Source of the DNA: Prochlorococcus sp. AG-409-I11
GTDB taxonomy: Bacteria > Cyanobacteriota > Cyanobacteriia > PCC-6307 > Cyanobiaceae
Length of the DNA stretch: 64,000 nucleotides
Direction: 5' to 3'
NCBI GenBank assembly: GCA_003215725.1
Contig: QCJX01000001.1
Coordinates: 1-64,000 of the forward strand
Shown here: positions 10,066-20,390 of the stretch, piece by piece
How the letters are laid out: every line of letters begins with the position of its first letter
Position numbering within the stretch: the first letter of the stretch is position 1
Notes under the pieces: generated by a model
The model's input: only the letters and a program-made list of their open reading frames with translations
What the model was told of the DNA's origin: nothing
Databases searched by the model: none
Position numbers and translations under genes: made by a program

Positions 10066-10138
10066 GCTGTTAATAAATTTGCTTATTACTAGGATGACTT
10101 GTTTTCTGCTAATAATGTTTTTCTTCTTCAAATCAAGG

Positions 10139-10705
10139 TTATTCTTGCCATTTTGAATTTTTTTCAAGTTGATGAGGTTTGTTTGCGGTTTTGTTGAGAG
10201 CAGCCGCCAAAGGTATTACTACAAAATCTCTGGAGAAGAGACGCGGGTGAGGCAAGGTTAGGAATTTTGTTTTCATTTCAAGCTCACCCCATCCAAGTAA
10301 ATCTAAATCTAGAGTTCTTGGACCCCACTTAACTGTTGACTCTGTTCTAACGCGCCCAAAACTTTGTTCAAGTTTTAATAATCTATGCATTAAATCTATC
10401 GCTGCATTTTGGGAAGGTTTCAGTAAAGAAAATTCAGGCCAATCCACTACAAGAACAGCATTAATATATAAAGGTTGCAGAGATGGTCCACCTATAGGCT
10501 TTGTTTCAAATAAAGGTGACCAGCGCCACCTTAGTAGTGAAAGAATTTCAGGCAAGCTTTTACTTTTGTGGGAAAATGATTGAACCCACTTGCAGATTTC
10601 TTTTTCTAATAATGGTCTTACTTCGATGAGTGTCGCAACAGGATCACCGGATGAGCTAGGAATATTCGCACCTAATGCAATTGCAAGGGTGATTGTTTCA
10701 CTCAT
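10139..10705 (-). CDS. folK: 2-amino-4-hydroxy-6-hydroxymethyldihydropteridine pyrophosphokinase
   Basis: Folate synthesis enzyme that transfers pyrophosphate from ATP to the pterin. The signature GPRTLDLDLLGWGE is present, as are LPHPRLFSRDFVVIPLA and the N-terminal ALGANIPSSSGDP. At 188 residues it is a monofunctional FolK. Its 3' end overlaps the longest reading of the NUDIX gene. It diverges from chlD, with a 65-base intergenic gap. Confidence 0.92.
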   Translation of the reverse strand: MSETITLAIALGANIPSSSGDPVATLIEVRPLLEKEICKWVQSFSHKSKSLPEILSLLRWRWSPLFETKPIGGPSLQPLYINAVLVVDWPEFSLLKPSQNAAIDLMHRLLKLEQSFGRVRTESTVKWGPRTLDLDLLGWGELEMKTKFLTLPHPRLFSRDFVVIPLAAALNKTANKPHQLEKNSKWQE

Positions 10706-10770
10706 TTTAGAAGAATGAATAGCAGATCAGCCAAACTGGGGCACACTAGAAAGGGTCCAGAGGTATCCCA

Positions 10771-12915
10771 ATGATTGCAAGCCATTCGACCTCTAAAGAA
10801 ACCATTGCGAGAGCAAGCGATAGAGCTGCTCAAGATATGGCTAATCGTGCCTTCCCTTTGGCAGCAATAACTGGCCATGGAACATTAAAGCTTGCTTTGA
10901 TGTTGGCGGCAGTAGACCCTGCATTAGGTGGAGTAATCATTGCGGGCGGCAGAGGAACTGGAAAATCTGTATTAGCTAGGGGATTGCATGCATTGCTTCC
11001 ACCTATTGAGATTTTGGATTTGGATTCAATAGTTGAACACCAGAAGGACTCTTCAAATCAGCGGCCTATTGGAAGGAATCTGGATCCTTCTTGTCCTAGT
11101 GAGTGGGATGAGGTTACTAAGAAACTTATTACAAAGAAATATGGGTCAAATGTTGAGCTCCCATCTGGGAGTGAATTGCCTTCTCGTGTAATTCCTGCTC
11201 CATTTGTTCAAATCCCATTAGGGGTTACAGAAGACAGATTGGTAGGAGCAGTTGATGTTGCAGCTTCTTTGGCAAGTGGTTTGCCAGTTTTTCAACCAGG
11301 TCTTTTAGCTGAAGCTCATCGTGGTGTGCTTTATGTGGATGAGTTAAATCTTTTAGATGATGGAATTGTTAATTTGTTACTAGCTGCAGTAGGTGCGAAT
11401 GAAAACCAAGTTGAAAGAGAGGGTTTAAGTCTTTCACATGCATGTCGTCCTCTTTTGATTGCAACATACAATCCTGAAGAAGGTGCAGTTCGTGATCATT
11501 TATTGGATCGATTTGCAATTGTTCTTTCAGCTGACCAGTTAATTAGTAATGAACAAAGAGTTGAAATTACTCAGACAGTTTTGGCTCATGGAAAATGTAG
11601 TGAAACATTTGCCAAAGATTGGTCAGAACAAACAGAAGCACTTGCCACTCAACTATTGCTAGCTAGGCAGTGGCTACCAGATGTTCAAATCAGTGAGGAG
11701 CAGCTTCAATATCTTGTTGTAGAAGCTATCAGAGGAGGAGTTGAAGGACATCGTTCTGAACTTTATGCAGCACGTGTGGCTAAAGCGCATGCTGCTCTGA
11801 GTGGGCGAGATCAAGTTGACGCTGAAGATTTGCAAGTAGCGGTCAGATTGGTTATTGCTCCTCGGGCATTACAAATGCCACAACAAGATGAACAAATGGA
11901 GCCGCCACCGCCAGAGGATCAGCCACCACCTCCCGAGCAATCTCAAGATGATGGGTCTGAGGAGGAAGATGCTGAAGATGAAGAAGAAGATACACCTGAG
12001 GAGCAGAGCTCTCCGCCTATTCCAGAAGAATTCATGCTTGACCCTGAAGCATGTGCAGTTGATCCAGACTTATTATTATTTTCTTCAACTAAGTCTAAAA
12101 GTGGGAACAGTGGCAGTCGTTCTGCTGTTTTGAGTGATAGTCGAGGTCGCTATGTAAAGCCAATTATTCCTCGTGGTCCTGTACGTCGTATTGCTGTAGA
12201 TGCAACATTAAGAGCTGCGGCTCCATACCAAAAAGCCAGGAGAGAGAGAGAGCCTGAAAGAAAAGTGATTGTTGAAGAAGGCGATTTAAGAGCAAAACTA
12301 TTGCAAAGGAAAGCAGGTGCATTGGTGATTTTTTTAGTAGATGCAAGTGGCTCAATGGCGTTAAACCGTATGCAAAGTGCTAAAGGGGCTGTTATTCGTT
12401 TGTTAACGGAGGCTTACGAGAATAGAGATGAGGTCTCTTTAATACCTTTCAGAGGGGACCAAGCTGAGGTTTTATTGCCACCTACACGATCTATCACTGC
12501 TGCTAAGAGGAGGTTGGAGACTATGCCTTGTGGTGGTGGTTCTCCTCTTGCTCATGGGCTAACCCAAGCAGCACGTGTTGGAGCCAATGCCCTCGCAACT
12601 GGAGACTTAGGACAAGTAGTGGTAGTTGCTATTACTGATGGGAGGGGGAATGTCCCTCTGTCAACTTCTTTAGGTCAGCCGCCACTGGAAGGAGAAGAGC
12701 CTGTGGATGTAAAACAAGAAGTGATTGATGTTGCAACCCGCTATAGGAATTTAGGAATAAAATTATTGGTGATTGATACTGAGAGAAAGTTTATTGCTAG
12801 TGGCTTGGGGAAAGATTTGGCTGAAGCGGCTGGAGGCAAATATGTTCAATTACCTAAAGCAAGTGATCAAGCTATAGCTGCAATTGCAATGGATGCTATT
12901 AGTAGTGTTAATTGA
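10771..12915 (+). CDS. chlD: Magnesium chelatase subunit D
   Basis: Forms the ATPase complex with ChlI that, with ChlH, inserts Mg into protoporphyrin IX for chlorophyll. N-terminal AAA+ domain: GGRGTGKS (residues 59-66), a Walker B-like YVDELNLLD, and arginine-rich sensor parts. A proline- and acid-rich linker follows (about residues 370-415). The C-terminal VWA domain has the MIDAS motif DASGSMA. At 714 residues it is full length. It stands alone on the plus strand, diverging from folK and converging with the MCE gene. Confidence 0.95.
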   Translation: MIASHSTSKETIARASDRAAQDMANRAFPLAAITGHGTLKLALMLAAVDPALGGVIIAGGRGTGKSVLARGLHALLPPIEILDLDSIVEHQKDSSNQRPIGRNLDPSCPSEWDEVTKKLITKKYGSNVELPSGSELPSRVIPAPFVQIPLGVTEDRLVGAVDVAASLASGLPVFQPGLLAEAHRGVLYVDELNLLDDGIVNLLLAAVGANENQVEREGLSLSHACRPLLIATYNPEEGAVRDHLLDRFAIVLSADQLISNEQRVEITQTVLAHGKCSETFAKDWSEQTEALATQLLLARQWLPDVQISEEQLQYLVVEAIRGGVEGHRSELYAARVAKAHAALSGRDQVDAEDLQVAVRLVIAPRALQMPQQDEQMEPPPPEDQPPPPEQSQDDGSEEEDAEDEEEDTPEEQSSPPIPEEFMLDPEACAVDPDLLLFSSTKSKSGNSGSRSAVLSDSRGRYVKPIIPRGPVRRIAVDATLRAAAPYQKARREREPERKVIVEEGDLRAKLLQRKAGALVIFLVDASGSMALNRMQSAKGAVIRLLTEAYENRDEVSLIPFRGDQAEVLLPPTRSITAAKRRLETMPCGGGSPLAHGLTQAARVGANALATGDLGQVVVVAITDGRGNVPLSTSLGQPPLEGEEPVDVKQEVIDVATRYRNLGIKLLVIDTERKFIASGLGKDLAEAAGGKYVQLPKASDQAIAAIAMDAISSVN

Positions 12916-12995
12916 TTGAGATCGTCAAAACAAAAAGATCTAGAAATTAATTTAATATTGATTAATTCTAAGCCTGTAATGTTGTAGATTTTTTC

Positions 12996-13859
12996 TTAAG
13001 GATATATTTCATTAAATAGTTTTCCTAAACCAATAGTAATATTTCTAAGAGCTTTCATCAACTCTTCGTCGTTAACCATCTCATCCACATTAGTAGTTAA
13101 TGAATCAACTTTCTTTGAAATGGATCTTGTTGAACTTGCTGTTTCTTTTATGTCATTAAGAGTTTTTGGATTATCAATAGAAGCAAGTATATTATTTAAA
13201 TGCTTAGAAGCTTTTGTAAGCTCTTCCATTATAGGGCCAACTCTTTTGATCTCTTCCCTAGATAGTAAAATTAAATTATCTAGATTCTGTTGAGTATCAT
13301 TAAATTGCTTTATTGATTGTCCTAAACTAGTTACTATTTCTTCTTTATCTGCTTTTTGAAGAATTTGTTCTAACTTTTCTGTTAAAGTTGAAATACTCAT
13401 TAAAGTTTCTCCTCTTATTACATCTCCTTCGCAAAGTATTTTCTCAATTTGACAGTCCTTAGAAGTTGGAGATAAAAGATTGTTTTCTTTTTCAAGAAGG
13501 GGTTCCCCGAGACTTATTAAAGCAACTTGTACATCTCCTCCCAAAATTGAACTTTTAACTACTTTTGCTATAACCGGTTTTGGTAAAGCTATATTTTTGC
13601 TGTCTATAGAAAGCTTTGCTTGAATGGCTTGAGGCGTAAAAGTGATTTTTTTGACAGAGCCAATAAAGATACCTCTATAAGTCACTGGTGATTGCTCCGC
13701 TAGACCACTTGCATTTCTAAAATTTGCTGTAACTTCCCAGCTATTGGAACCAATTCGAACTCCTCGCAGCCATAGCATTGATCCAGCAAAAGCCGCTACT
13801 CCACCCAAGATGGAAAATCCAATAATTGCTTCACGAAAGCTGCGACGCATGGATTTCAA
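12996..13859 (-). CDS. MCE/MlaD-family lipid-transport protein
   Basis: Periplasmic-facing substrate-binding partner of an Mla-type ABC transporter, anchored by one N-terminal membrane segment (about residues 11-30). The MCE domain follows: SGLAEQSPVTYRGIFIGSVK. The C-terminal part is predicted helical or coiled coil. Its ATG overlaps the upstream ATPase gene by four bases (ATGA), showing coupling. In cyanobacteria this system is thought to move lipids between membranes. No MlaE permease is beside it. Substrate is unproven. Confidence 0.83.
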   Translation of the reverse strand: MKSMRRSFREAIIGFSILGGVAAFAGSMLWLRGVRIGSNSWEVTANFRNASGLAEQSPVTYRGIFIGSVKKITFTPQAIQAKLSIDSKNIALPKPVIAKVVKSSILGGDVQVALISLGEPLLEKENNLLSPTSKDCQIEKILCEGDVIRGETLMSISTLTEKLEQILQKADKEEIVTSLGQSIKQFNDTQQNLDNLILLSREEIKRVGPIMEELTKASKHLNNILASIDNPKTLNDIKETASSTRSISKKVDSLTTNVDEMVNDEELMKALRNITIGLGKLFNEIYP

Positions 13860-14647
13860 AGATCTGCAGGTTGCATGGGTCCTTGAAGACTACCTGTACG
13901 GAACTGTTCTACGTAAGGATTATCACTTTCTTTGAATTCTTCAATTGATCCTATCCATTGAAATTTACCCCCATAAAGCATGATCACTCGTTTGGCGCAC
14001 CGTTCAATTGTGCTTCGAACATGACTAACGACGATTGAAGAACCTCCTGCAAATGTTGTTGTTTTTACAATAAGGTCTTCAATTCTTGTTGATGCAACTG
14101 GGTCTAGGCCTGCAGTTGGCTCGTCATACAAAATTAAAGGAAATGAATTTGCCTCTATTGTTGGGTCCTTAATTAATGCTCTTGCAAAACTTACTCTTTT
14201 TTGCATGCCTCCACTAAGTTGGCCAGGGTATTGATTTGCAACATCGTACAAGCCGACTTCTTTTAGAGAAGCAACTACTCGCTCAGATATATACTTTTTG
14301 CTAAGTTTTTTATTTCTTTTTAATAGGAAACCTACATTTTCTTCAACAGTTAAAGAGGCTAATAAAGCTGGATTCTGAAACACTAGTCGAACATCTGGAG
14401 GATGGGTTTGATCTAGCCTTAAAAAGCTTTGTTTTTCACCAAATATACGAATGTTCCCTTCTGTAGGCAGTAACAATCCTGCGAGAAGACGAAGTACGGT
14501 TGACTTCCCAGAACCTGATGGCCCAACTATTGCGACTTGTTCACCAGGGTTTAAAACTAGACTCACTTCATCAAGTACAGGAGTTTTACCCCATTGCATT
14601 GTGATATTGCCCATTTCTACAACTGGAGTAATTTTGGGCACTAGCAC
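13856..14647 (-). CDS. ABC transporter ATP-binding protein (MlaF-like)
   Basis: ATPase partner of the MCE protein. It has Walker A GPSGSGKST, the signature LSGGMQKRVSFARAL (the LSGGMQKRV form is typical of MlaF), Walker B LILYDEPTAGLD and an H-loop IVVSHV. It starts with GTG at 14647. Translation overlaps the MCE gene by four bases. It diverges from yvcK across a short region holding a palindrome. Confidence 0.87.
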   Translation of the reverse strand: MLVPKITPVVEMGNITMQWGKTPVLDEVSLVLNPGEQVAIVGPSGSGKSTVLRLLAGLLLPTEGNIRIFGEKQSFLRLDQTHPPDVRLVFQNPALLASLTVEENVGFLLKRNKKLSKKYISERVVASLKEVGLYDVANQYPGQLSGGMQKRVSFARALIKDPTIEANSFPLILYDEPTAGLDPVASTRIEDLIVKTTTFAGGSSIVVSHVRSTIERCAKRVIMLYGGKFQWIGSIEEFKESDNPYVEQFRTGSLQGPMQPADL

Positions 14648-14714
14648 TTCAATAACGAAACCTTCTTATCTCATCTTGCCTTGAATAATCTCTTTAGGGC
14701 ACTTTTCTTTAGAG

Positions 14715-14736
14715 TCGCTCTAATAAATTAGAGCGA
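14715..14736. promoter_or_regulatory. 22-bp inverted repeat between divergent genes
   Basis: A perfect inverted repeat with arms TCGCTCTAAT and ATTAGAGCGA separated by AA. It lies between the start of the MlaF-like gene (minus) and yvcK (plus), 13 bases upstream of the yvcK TTG. The two-fold symmetry and short spacer suit a dimeric repressor site. It could also form a short hairpin in the yvcK leader RNA. No T-run follows, so it is not a classical terminator. Confidence 0.45.
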
Positions 14737-14749
14737 GCTTTATACAAAC

Positions 14750-16171
14750 TTGACCTCGCCTAATTCCCCACGTAGAAGACATCGCCTCAATGAGCGCAAA
14801 TATTTCGGATGGAAAAAAAGAAATATCAGAGTTTCTCAGAAAAAAGATTGGAGGATGCGGTATAGGCGAGCAATCCGTTGGCTTTTACCTGGTTTGGTGG
14901 TAAAGAGATGGATGGTTACATCAGGGATGGGTTTACTTATAGCTTTATTAGGTGGAGCGATTTGGGCTGATTTAAGACCTATTTACTGGGCAGTAGAACT
15001 TTTGTTTTCATTGTTAGGGGCAATTACAACTTTTCTCCCTCAAAGCATTACTGGTCCAGTTGTCCTTGTGATTGGAGCTGTTCTCTTGCTATGGGGACAA
15101 AGTCGCAGTTTCGGATCAATTCAGCAGGCTTTAGCACCAGACAAAGATACTGTTTTAGTGGATGCTTTACGGGCAAAAAGCAAAAGGAATAGAGGCCCGA
15201 ACATTGTTGCGATTGGTGGCGGGACAGGACTGGCTTCTTTATTGAAAGGTCTTAAGCGCTATAGCAGCCATATAACAGCAATAGTGACTGTTGCTGATGA
15301 TGGAGGTAGTAGTGGAATTCTTAGGAGAGAACTAGGAGTGCAACCTCCTGGCGATATCAGGAATTGCTTAGCGGCTCTTTCAACTGAAGAACCTCTTCTA
15401 ACAAGACTTTTTCAATATCGCTTTTCTTCTGGAAGAGGTCTAGAAGGACATAGTTTTGGAAACCTTTTTTTATCCGCTCTTACAGCTATTACAGGAAATT
15501 TAGAGACTGCAATTACTGCATCAAGTCGAGTTTTGGCTGTTCAAGGTCAAGTTGTACCAGCAACTAATGTTGATGTAAGGCTATGGGCAGAGTTAGAGAA
15601 TGGTGAGCGAATAGAAGGCGAATCTGCAATAGGGAAGTCTTTACAACCTATAGTCAGGATTGGGTGTTATCCAGAAAAACCTCCTGCTTTACCAAGGGCA
15701 GTTGAGGCAATAGAAAATTCCGAACTTATTTTGCTGGGTCCAGGAAGTCTTTACACTTCACTTCTCCCGAACTTATTGGTACCTGAAATTGTTGAAGCTA
15801 TTCAAAGAAGTAATGCACCAAAACTATATATATGCAATTTGATGACTCAACCAGGTGAAACTGATGGCCTTGATGTTGCTGGTCATGTGCGAGCAATTGA
15901 AGCTCAATTGGCAACATTAGGAATTACAAAAAGAATTTTTAATTCGATTCTTGCTCAGAATGATTTGGATGAATCCCCATTAGTGGATTACTACAGATCT
16001 AGAGGAGCTGAGCCTGTTATTTGTGATCACAGAATGCTTAGATCAGCAGGTTATCAAGTTACGCAAGCTCCTCTTCAAGGGCTCCGAGCAACTCCTACTT
16101 TGCGCCATGACCCTAGAAGCCTTTCAATAGCAATAATGCGTTTTTTTAGAAAATATAAAAGAGAAACTTAA
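14750..16171 (+). CDS. YvcK/CofD-like (UPF0052) family protein with membrane anchor
   Basis: The C-terminal two thirds is a YvcK/CofD fold: VAIGGGTGLASLLKGLK binding a nucleotide-like ligand, then VADDGGSSGILR, PPGDIRNCLAAL and LLGPGSLYTSLLPNLL. YvcK proteins influence cell-wall precursor supply and gluconeogenic growth in other bacteria. About 130 residues precede this: a very basic segment and two probable membrane helices (roughly residues 57-75 and 98-115). Translation appears to start at TTG 14750. An in-frame ATG at 14855 has GGAGG directly abutting it, which is too close. Its stop is four bases from the ndhJ stop on the other strand. Confidence 0.85.
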   Translation: MTSPNSPRRRHRLNERKYFGWKKRNIRVSQKKDWRMRYRRAIRWLLPGLVVKRWMVTSGMGLLIALLGGAIWADLRPIYWAVELLFSLLGAITTFLPQSITGPVVLVIGAVLLLWGQSRSFGSIQQALAPDKDTVLVDALRAKSKRNRGPNIVAIGGGTGLASLLKGLKRYSSHITAIVTVADDGGSSGILRRELGVQPPGDIRNCLAALSTEEPLLTRLFQYRFSSGRGLEGHSFGNLFLSALTAITGNLETAITASSRVLAVQGQVVPATNVDVRLWAELENGERIEGESAIGKSLQPIVRIGCYPEKPPALPRAVEAIENSELILLGPGSLYTSLLPNLLVPEIVEAIQRSNAPKLYICNLMTQPGETDGLDVAGHVRAIEAQLATLGITKRIFNSILAQNDLDESPLVDYYRSRGAEPVICDHRMLRSAGYQVTQAPLQGLRATPTLRHDPRSLSIAIMRFFRKYKRET

Positions 16172-16175
16172 TCAA

Positions 16176-16721
16176 TTAGTACGCATCTTGCATTTCATAA
16201 AAATCAGGTTGAATATAGTCTTTCCGGAGAGGCCAGCCTTTCCAGTCCTCAGGCATCAGTAATCTTTTAGGGTGTGGATGACCTTCAAAGTTAATGCCAA
16301 ACATGTCATATGTTTCTCTTTCTTGCCAGTCAGAACCTTTGTAAATTTTATATAAAGTAGGAACTGATAGATCTCCATCCCTTTCTAAAAAAACTTTAAT
16401 ACGTATTTCTGTAGGTTTAGAATTATCTCCAAAACCATCCATTGCAACTAAATGATAAAAACAAACAAGATTTAGCCCAGGGCCTTCGTCATAACCGCCT
16501 TGACATTGCAAGTAATTGAAACCATTAGATTTGAGAGCAGAAATTACATTGATTAGATGTTTTGGCTCTATTTTGATGATTTCTATACCAAGGTGATCTG
16601 GTTCAAGTGATTTGTGTTCAAGTTCTTTTTGTTTTAGCCAGTTACTTATAGGCCCAGGTTTGGGAGCTTCTGAAAGTTCAACTTCGCTTGAATTCTCAGG
16701 CGTTGGTACTTGATCGGTCAT
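16176..16721 (-). CDS. ndhJ: NAD(P)H-quinone oxidoreductase subunit J
   Basis: Peripheral-arm subunit of thylakoid NDH-1. The family stretch [20 protein letters not shown] is present and followed by [17 protein letters not shown] at the end. At 181 residues it is normal length. The start codon shares a base with the ndhK stop, completing the ndhC-ndhK-ndhJ operon common to cyanobacteria and plastids. NDH-1 carries cyclic electron flow and respiration. Confidence 0.94.
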   Translation of the reverse strand: MTDQVPTPENSSEVELSEAPKPGPISNWLKQKELEHKSLEPDHLGIEIIKIEPKHLINVISALKSNGFNYLQCQGGYDEGPGLNLVCFYHLVAMDGFGDNSKPTEIRIKVFLERDGDLSVPTLYKIYKGSDWQERETYDMFGINFEGHPHPKRLLMPEDWKGWPLRKDYIQPDFYEMQDAY

Positions 16722-17470
16722 TAGGAATCTATATAAGAAGAAACGTTTTCTGGAGAGCTTTTGATCTCTTCACTAAGAGACTTTTCTTGAGCCTCTTGGA
16801 GTGACTTTTTAAGAGCTTCCGCATTTAAATATGCACCTGTAACTAAAGGTTGAATCCTTTTCATTTGGTGCGGGACTGTGCAATACCTATGGGATTGGCT
16901 GATCTTGCTTCTTTCCGCTATAGATTCATTTGCTACTTTTTTTCTTAGCTTAATAACAGCATCAAAAATTGCCTCTGGTCTTGGAGGACAACCCGGTAGA
17001 TAAAGATCAACTGGAATTAACTTGTCTACCCCTCTTACTGCAGTTGTTGAATCCGCACTAAACATCCCACCTGTAATTGTGCATGCGCCCATTGCTATTA
17101 CATACTTTGGTTCCGGCATCTGTTCATAAAGACGGACTAGTGCAGGGGCCATCTTCATGGTGACTGTGCCAGCAACTATTAGTAGGTCTGCTTGTCTAGG
17201 AGAACTTCTAGGAACTAATCCAAATCGGTCGAAGTCGAACCTAGAACCAATTAAGGCTGCAAATTCAATAAAACAGCATGCAGTTCCATAAAGCAGGGGC
17301 CACAGACTGCTTAGCCTCGCCCAATTATGTAAATCATCAAGGCTAGTAAGGATTATATTTTCACTTAGTTCATTTGTGATTGTTGGAGCACCTATTGGCC
17401 CACAGGTCGCTGCACGCAGATCACGTACTGCATTTATAGAAGGGGAGGGAGACTTTGAAGATTTAGTCAA
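16721..17470 (-). CDS. ndhK: NAD(P)H-quinone oxidoreductase subunit K
   Basis: Holds the terminal Fe-S cluster of NDH-1. The cysteine ligands occur in [17 protein letters not shown] and [10 protein letters not shown] prefer a TTG start at 17470 (249 residues), because GGAG lies 8 bases upstream and this start sits 4 bases after the ndhC stop. An ATG at 17509 extends the protein by 13 residues but overlaps ndhC and lacks a ribosome site. It is the middle gene of the ndhC-K-J operon. Confidence 0.92.
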   Translation of the reverse strand: MTKSSKSPSPSINAVRDLRAATCGPIGAPTITNELSENIILTSLDDLHNWARLSSLWPLLYGTACCFIEFAALIGSRFDFDRFGLVPRSSPRQADLLIVAGTVTMKMAPALVRLYEQMPEPKYVIAMGACTITGGMFSADSTTAVRGVDKLIPVDLYLPGCPPRPEAIFDAVIKLRKKVANESIAERSKISQSHRYCTVPHQMKRIQPLVTGAYLNAEALKKSLQEAQEKSLSEEIKSSPENVSSYIDS

Positions 17471-17474
17471 TTGC

Positions 17475-17837
17475 TTAACTCCATTCAAGAGCGCCTTTGC
17501 GCCATGCATATGCTAAGGCCACAACAAGTATTGCAATAAAGATCAATGCTTCAATAAAAGCTAATAATCCAAGTCGATGAAATGCCACAGCCCATGGATA
17601 AAGGAACACTGTTTCAACATCAAAAATGACAAAAACTAAAGCAAACATGTAATAGCGAATATTGAATTGAATCCATGCTCCTCCAATCGGCTCCATTCCA
17701 GATTCATAAGTAAGTTCTCTTTCTCCTGGACTGCTTTTTGGAGATAGGAGCTTATTTGTAGCTAATGCCAAAATTGGCACAGCTCCTGAAATTAAGAGAA
17801 AACCAAGGAATGAGTCGTAACCTTGTAGGGAAAACAT
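17475..17837 (-). CDS. ndhC: NAD(P)H-quinone oxidoreductase subunit C
   Basis: Membrane-arm subunit of NDH-1 with three predicted transmembrane helices. The loop [19 protein letters not shown] is diagnostic for NuoA/NdhC. 120 residues is full length. First gene of the ndhC-K-J operon. It diverges from the rubredoxin gene about 80 bases away. Confidence 0.94.
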   Translation of the reverse strand: MFSLQGYDSFLGFLLISGAVPILALATNKLLSPKSSPGERELTYESGMEPIGGAWIQFNIRYYMFALVFVIFDVETVFLYPWAVAFHRLGLLAFIEALIFIAILVVALAYAWRKGALEWS

Positions 17838-17920
17838 TGGCTTGAGTTTGTCACTATTAGTTTGACACTGAGTTAAAAGTCTTTAGATCGATAGAGTTGT
17901 GATGTGTGGGAGTGAAAACG

Positions 17921-18349
17921 GTGACTGATGAAATCAAAGCTGGGAAAGTCGACTTAAAATCCGATCTAGAGGGACAACCTAATTTTGATGAGATGACTGA
18001 ATCAGCGCAACAAAGTGTGGAATCGAAACCGGATCTAAGTCTTCATCGCTTTGAATGCCGAAGTTGTGGTTATGTCTATGATCCAATGGATGGCATAAAA
18101 AAGCTTAATATTCCTGTAGGCACTGCTTTCTTGGAATTAGATAGGAATACCTTTCGATGCCCAGTTTGTCGTGAAGGTGTTGAATCTTATAGAGACATTG
18201 GACCAAAATCAAAGCCAAGTGGATTCGAAGAGAACCTAAATTATGGTTTTGGAGTTAATAGGCTGACACCAGGTCAAAAGAGTGTATTGATCTTTGGAGG
18301 CTTAGCTTTTGCAGTTGCTTGTTTTCTTTCCCTCTACTCACTGAATTGA
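17921..18349 (+). CDS. rubA: Membrane-anchored rubredoxin (RubA)
   Basis: Rubredoxin implicated in photosystem assembly in cyanobacteria and plastids. Iron ligands are the two CxxC pairs, [10 protein letters not shown] and [13 protein letters not shown]-terminal helix ([17 protein letters not shown]) anchors it. Start is GTG: three in-frame GTGs lie at 17906, 17912 and 17921. I favour 17921, because GGAG at 17909-17912 is 8 bases upstream. Upstream of ycf48 and psbEFLJ, the usual cyanobacterial arrangement for photosystem II biogenesis. Confidence 0.88.
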   Translation: MTDEIKAGKVDLKSDLEGQPNFDEMTESAQQSVESKPDLSLHRFECRSCGYVYDPMDGIKKLNIPVGTAFLELDRNTFRCPVCREGVESYRDIGPKSKPSGFEENLNYGFGVNRLTPGQKSVLIFGGLAFAVACFLSLYSLN

Positions 18350-18363
18350 TCAGTTTCAAATTT

Positions 18364-19380
18364 ATGAACCGACTTTTTTCTGCCTCTTTTAACTACCTTT
18401 TAGTTGCTTTTCTTGTCTTAGGACTGGGGGGATGTGCTTCTACTCGGCTGCCTTTTGCAAGTTCTAGTCCTTGGAAGGAAGTTGAATTAAATACACAAGC
18501 AAATCCTTTGGATATTGCTTTTGTAAATGAAAATAAAGGGTTTTTAGTTGGAACAAATCGATTGATCCTGGAGACAAATGATGGAGGAGATACTTGGAAC
18601 GAAAGAGTTTTGGATCTAAATGCTGAAGAAAATTTTCGATTGATCAGTATTGATTTCTTGGGTGATGAAGGCTGGATTGCTGGTCAACCAGGTTTAGTAC
18701 TTCATACCAATGATGCTGGCAAAAATTGGACTCGTTTGTTCCTCGGTAATAAATTGCCTGGAGACCCTTATTTGATAAAAACTCTTGGAGCAGATTCTGC
18801 CGAGCTAGCCACTTCAGCAGGGGCTGTATATCAGACAAAAGATTCTGGGGTTAGTTGGGAAGGGAGAGTACTAGATGCGTCTGCTTCTGGAGGTATTAGG
18901 GATTTAAGGCGAGGGAAGGATGGTTCTTATGTAAGCGTGAGTAGTCTGGGCAACTTTTTTGCAACCTTGAGTCCTGATCAGGAAACTTGGCAGCCTCACC
19001 AAAGAGCTAGCAGTAAGAGAGTCCAGAGTGTTGGTTATCAGCCAAATGGAGAATTATGGATGCTTTCAAGAGGGGCAGAAATTCGTTTGAATGAAGAATC
19101 AGGAGATGTAGAGAGTTGGAGCAAGCCAATTATTCCTATTACTAATGGTTATAACTATCTTGATATGGCATGGGACCCTACTGACGCTATTTGGGCAGCA
19201 GGTGGTAATGGCACGTTATTAGTCAGTGAAGATGGCGGGGACCACTGGAAAAAAGATCCAGTTGGAGATGCTGAACCATCTAACTTCATTCGAATCTTGT
19301 TTGATGAAAGTTTTGGAATAAATTCCTTGAAAGGATTTGTGCTTGGAGAAAGAGGGCACCTCTTGAGATGGGTTGGTTAG
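18364..19380 (+). CDS. ycf48: Photosystem II assembly/stability factor Ycf48 (HCF136)
   Basis: Assists early photosystem II assembly around precursor D1. The N-terminus is a lipoprotein signal: hydrophobic run ending LGLGGC, with the cysteine being the expected lipid site. The rest consists of seven-bladed propeller repeats with [23 protein letters not shown] and EDGGDHWKK blade motifs. The ATG at 18364 is chosen to give the lipobox proper placement. The frame is open to 18319 but overlaps rubA. Sits between rubA and psbE. Confidence 0.92.
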   Translation: MNRLFSASFNYLLVAFLVLGLGGCASTRLPFASSSPWKEVELNTQANPLDIAFVNENKGFLVGTNRLILETNDGGDTWNERVLDLNAEENFRLISIDFLGDEGWIAGQPGLVLHTNDAGKNWTRLFLGNKLPGDPYLIKTLGADSAELATSAGAVYQTKDSGVSWEGRVLDASASGGIRDLRRGKDGSYVSVSSLGNFFATLSPDQETWQPHQRASSKRVQSVGYQPNGELWMLSRGAEIRLNEESGDVESWSKPIIPITNGYNYLDMAWDPTDAIWAAGGNGTLLVSEDGGDHWKKDPVGDAEPSNFIRILFDESFGINSLKGFVLGERGHLLRWVG

Positions 19381-19486
19381 ATCATTTTTGAAGTTACTCC
19401 GCAACTCTGTGTAACCATCACTGAGATTGTTATGCAAACATTCCACTCAGTCTTGATAGGATCATTGAGCTAATACGCGTGAGGTT

Positions 19487-19735
19487 ATGGCTGCCGGCTC
19501 TACCGGGGAACGCCCGTTTTTTGAGATCATTACCAGTGTCCGCTATTGGATTATCCATGCGGTAACACTGCCAGCGATCTTTGTTGCAGGATTCTTGTTT
19601 GTGTCTACTGGTCTTGCCTATGATGCTTTCGGGACTCCAAGACCTGATACCTATTTCCAGGCTTCTGAAAGCAAAGCTCCAGTTGTGAGCCAACGCTTTG
19701 AATCCAAATCTCAGTTAGACCTGCGTCTGAAATAA
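19487..19735 (+). CDS. psbE: Cytochrome b559 subunit alpha (PsbE)
   Basis: Photosystem II core subunit. The haem-ligand histidine lies in the helix after [18 protein letters not shown], and the lumenal part keeps the [10 protein letters not shown] motif. 82 residues is standard. First gene of the psbE-psbF-psbL-psbJ operon. Confidence 0.97.
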   Translation: MAAGSTGERPFFEIITSVRYWIIHAVTLPAIFVAGFLFVSTGLAYDAFGTPRPDTYFQASESKAPVVSQRFESKSQLDLRLK

Positions 19736-19737
19736 TC

Positions 19738-19884
19738 ATGACAAATTCTTCTGCTCCAATACAGGCTGTCGAGGTACGTGAATATCCCATTTTCACGGTT
19801 CGTTGGCTTGCTGTTCACACGTTGGCCATTCCAACAGTCTTTTTCTTAGGTGCAATTGCTGCAATGCAATTTATCCGTCGTTGA
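19738..19884 (+). CDS. psbF: Cytochrome b559 subunit beta (PsbF)
   Basis: A 48-residue photosystem II core subunit. I translated the frame from ATG 19738: the peptide has [20 protein letters not shown], with the haem-binding histidine in WLAVHTLA, and ends in QFIRR. It starts two bases after the psbE stop. Pairs with PsbE to bind the haem. Confidence 0.96.
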   Translation: MTNSSAPIQAVEVREYPIFTVRWLAVHTLAIPTVFFLGAIAAMQFIRR

Positions 19885-19903
19885 TTGATCACTCTCTTTA
19901 GTT

Positions 19904-20023
19904 ATGCAAGTCAATCCGAATCCAAACAAGTTGCCGGTTGAGTTAAACCGTACAAGCCTTTATTTGGGCTTGCTCCTTGTTTTTGTTATGGGAGTTTTGT
20001 TCTCCAGCTATTTCTTTAACTAA
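19904..20023 (+). CDS. psbL: Photosystem II reaction center protein L (PsbL)
   Basis: A 39-residue single-helix subunit. The frame from ATG 19904 reads [20 protein letters not shown] and ends in SSYFFN, matching PsbL along its length. It follows psbF by 19 bases. Involved in dimer stability and the acceptor side of photosystem II. Confidence 0.96.
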   Translation: MQVNPNPNKLPVELNRTSLYLGLLLVFVMGVLFSSYFFN

Positions 20024-20033
20024 TTTTTGAATC

Positions 20034-20231
20034 ATGAGCTCAAAATTAAAGGGACCTGATGGACGCATCCCAGACAGACTTCCTGATGGAAGACCAGCAG
20101 TATCTTGGGAACGTCGCTGGACTGAAGGAACTCTGCCTTTGTGGTTGGTAGCAACTGCCGGAGGTATAGCTGTAATTTTTGTTCTTGGAATCTTTTTCTA
20201 CGGTTCCTATACCGGTGTTGGTTCAGCCTGA
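20034..20231 (+). CDS. psbJ: Photosystem II reaction center protein J (PsbJ)
   Basis: Small subunit with a basic N-terminal extension (residues 1-33) typical of picocyanobacterial PsbJ, then a helix with [20 protein letters not shown] and the end [12 protein letters not shown]. Last gene of psbEFLJ; a strong terminator is about 90 bases downstream. Confidence 0.93.
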   Translation: MSSKLKGPDGRIPDRLPDGRPAVSWERRWTEGTLPLWLVATAGGIAVIFVLGIFFYGSYTGVGSA

Positions 20232-20320
20232 TTTTTTGAAACTTTGCCAACTGAAAGCTTTTTTTAAAAAAAGAAGTGAAAATGGCAAAAATGAATTTAA
20301 GTTCCAATATTTATTTGCCC

Positions 20321-20361
20321 TTCCTAAAGGCTTCTTAATTGAGTCTTTAGGAATTTTTTTT
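20321..20361 (+). terminator. Rho-independent terminator after psbEFLJ
   Basis: Perfect 9-bp stem (TTCCTAAAG at 20321-20329 and CTTTAGGAA at 20345-20353) with a 15-base loop that can pair further, followed by eight Ts. It lies between psbJ and the convergent mtnP gene and suits the end of the psb transcript. Confidence 0.85.
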
Positions 20362-20390
20362 AGGTATACAATCCTTGATTATGTCTGTTA

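Noticed and set aside
20239-20280. Palindromic CTTTTTTTAAAAAAAG
   Set aside because: An A/T-run palindrome of this type is frequent in AT-rich DNA and lacks a GC stem. The real terminator is further on.
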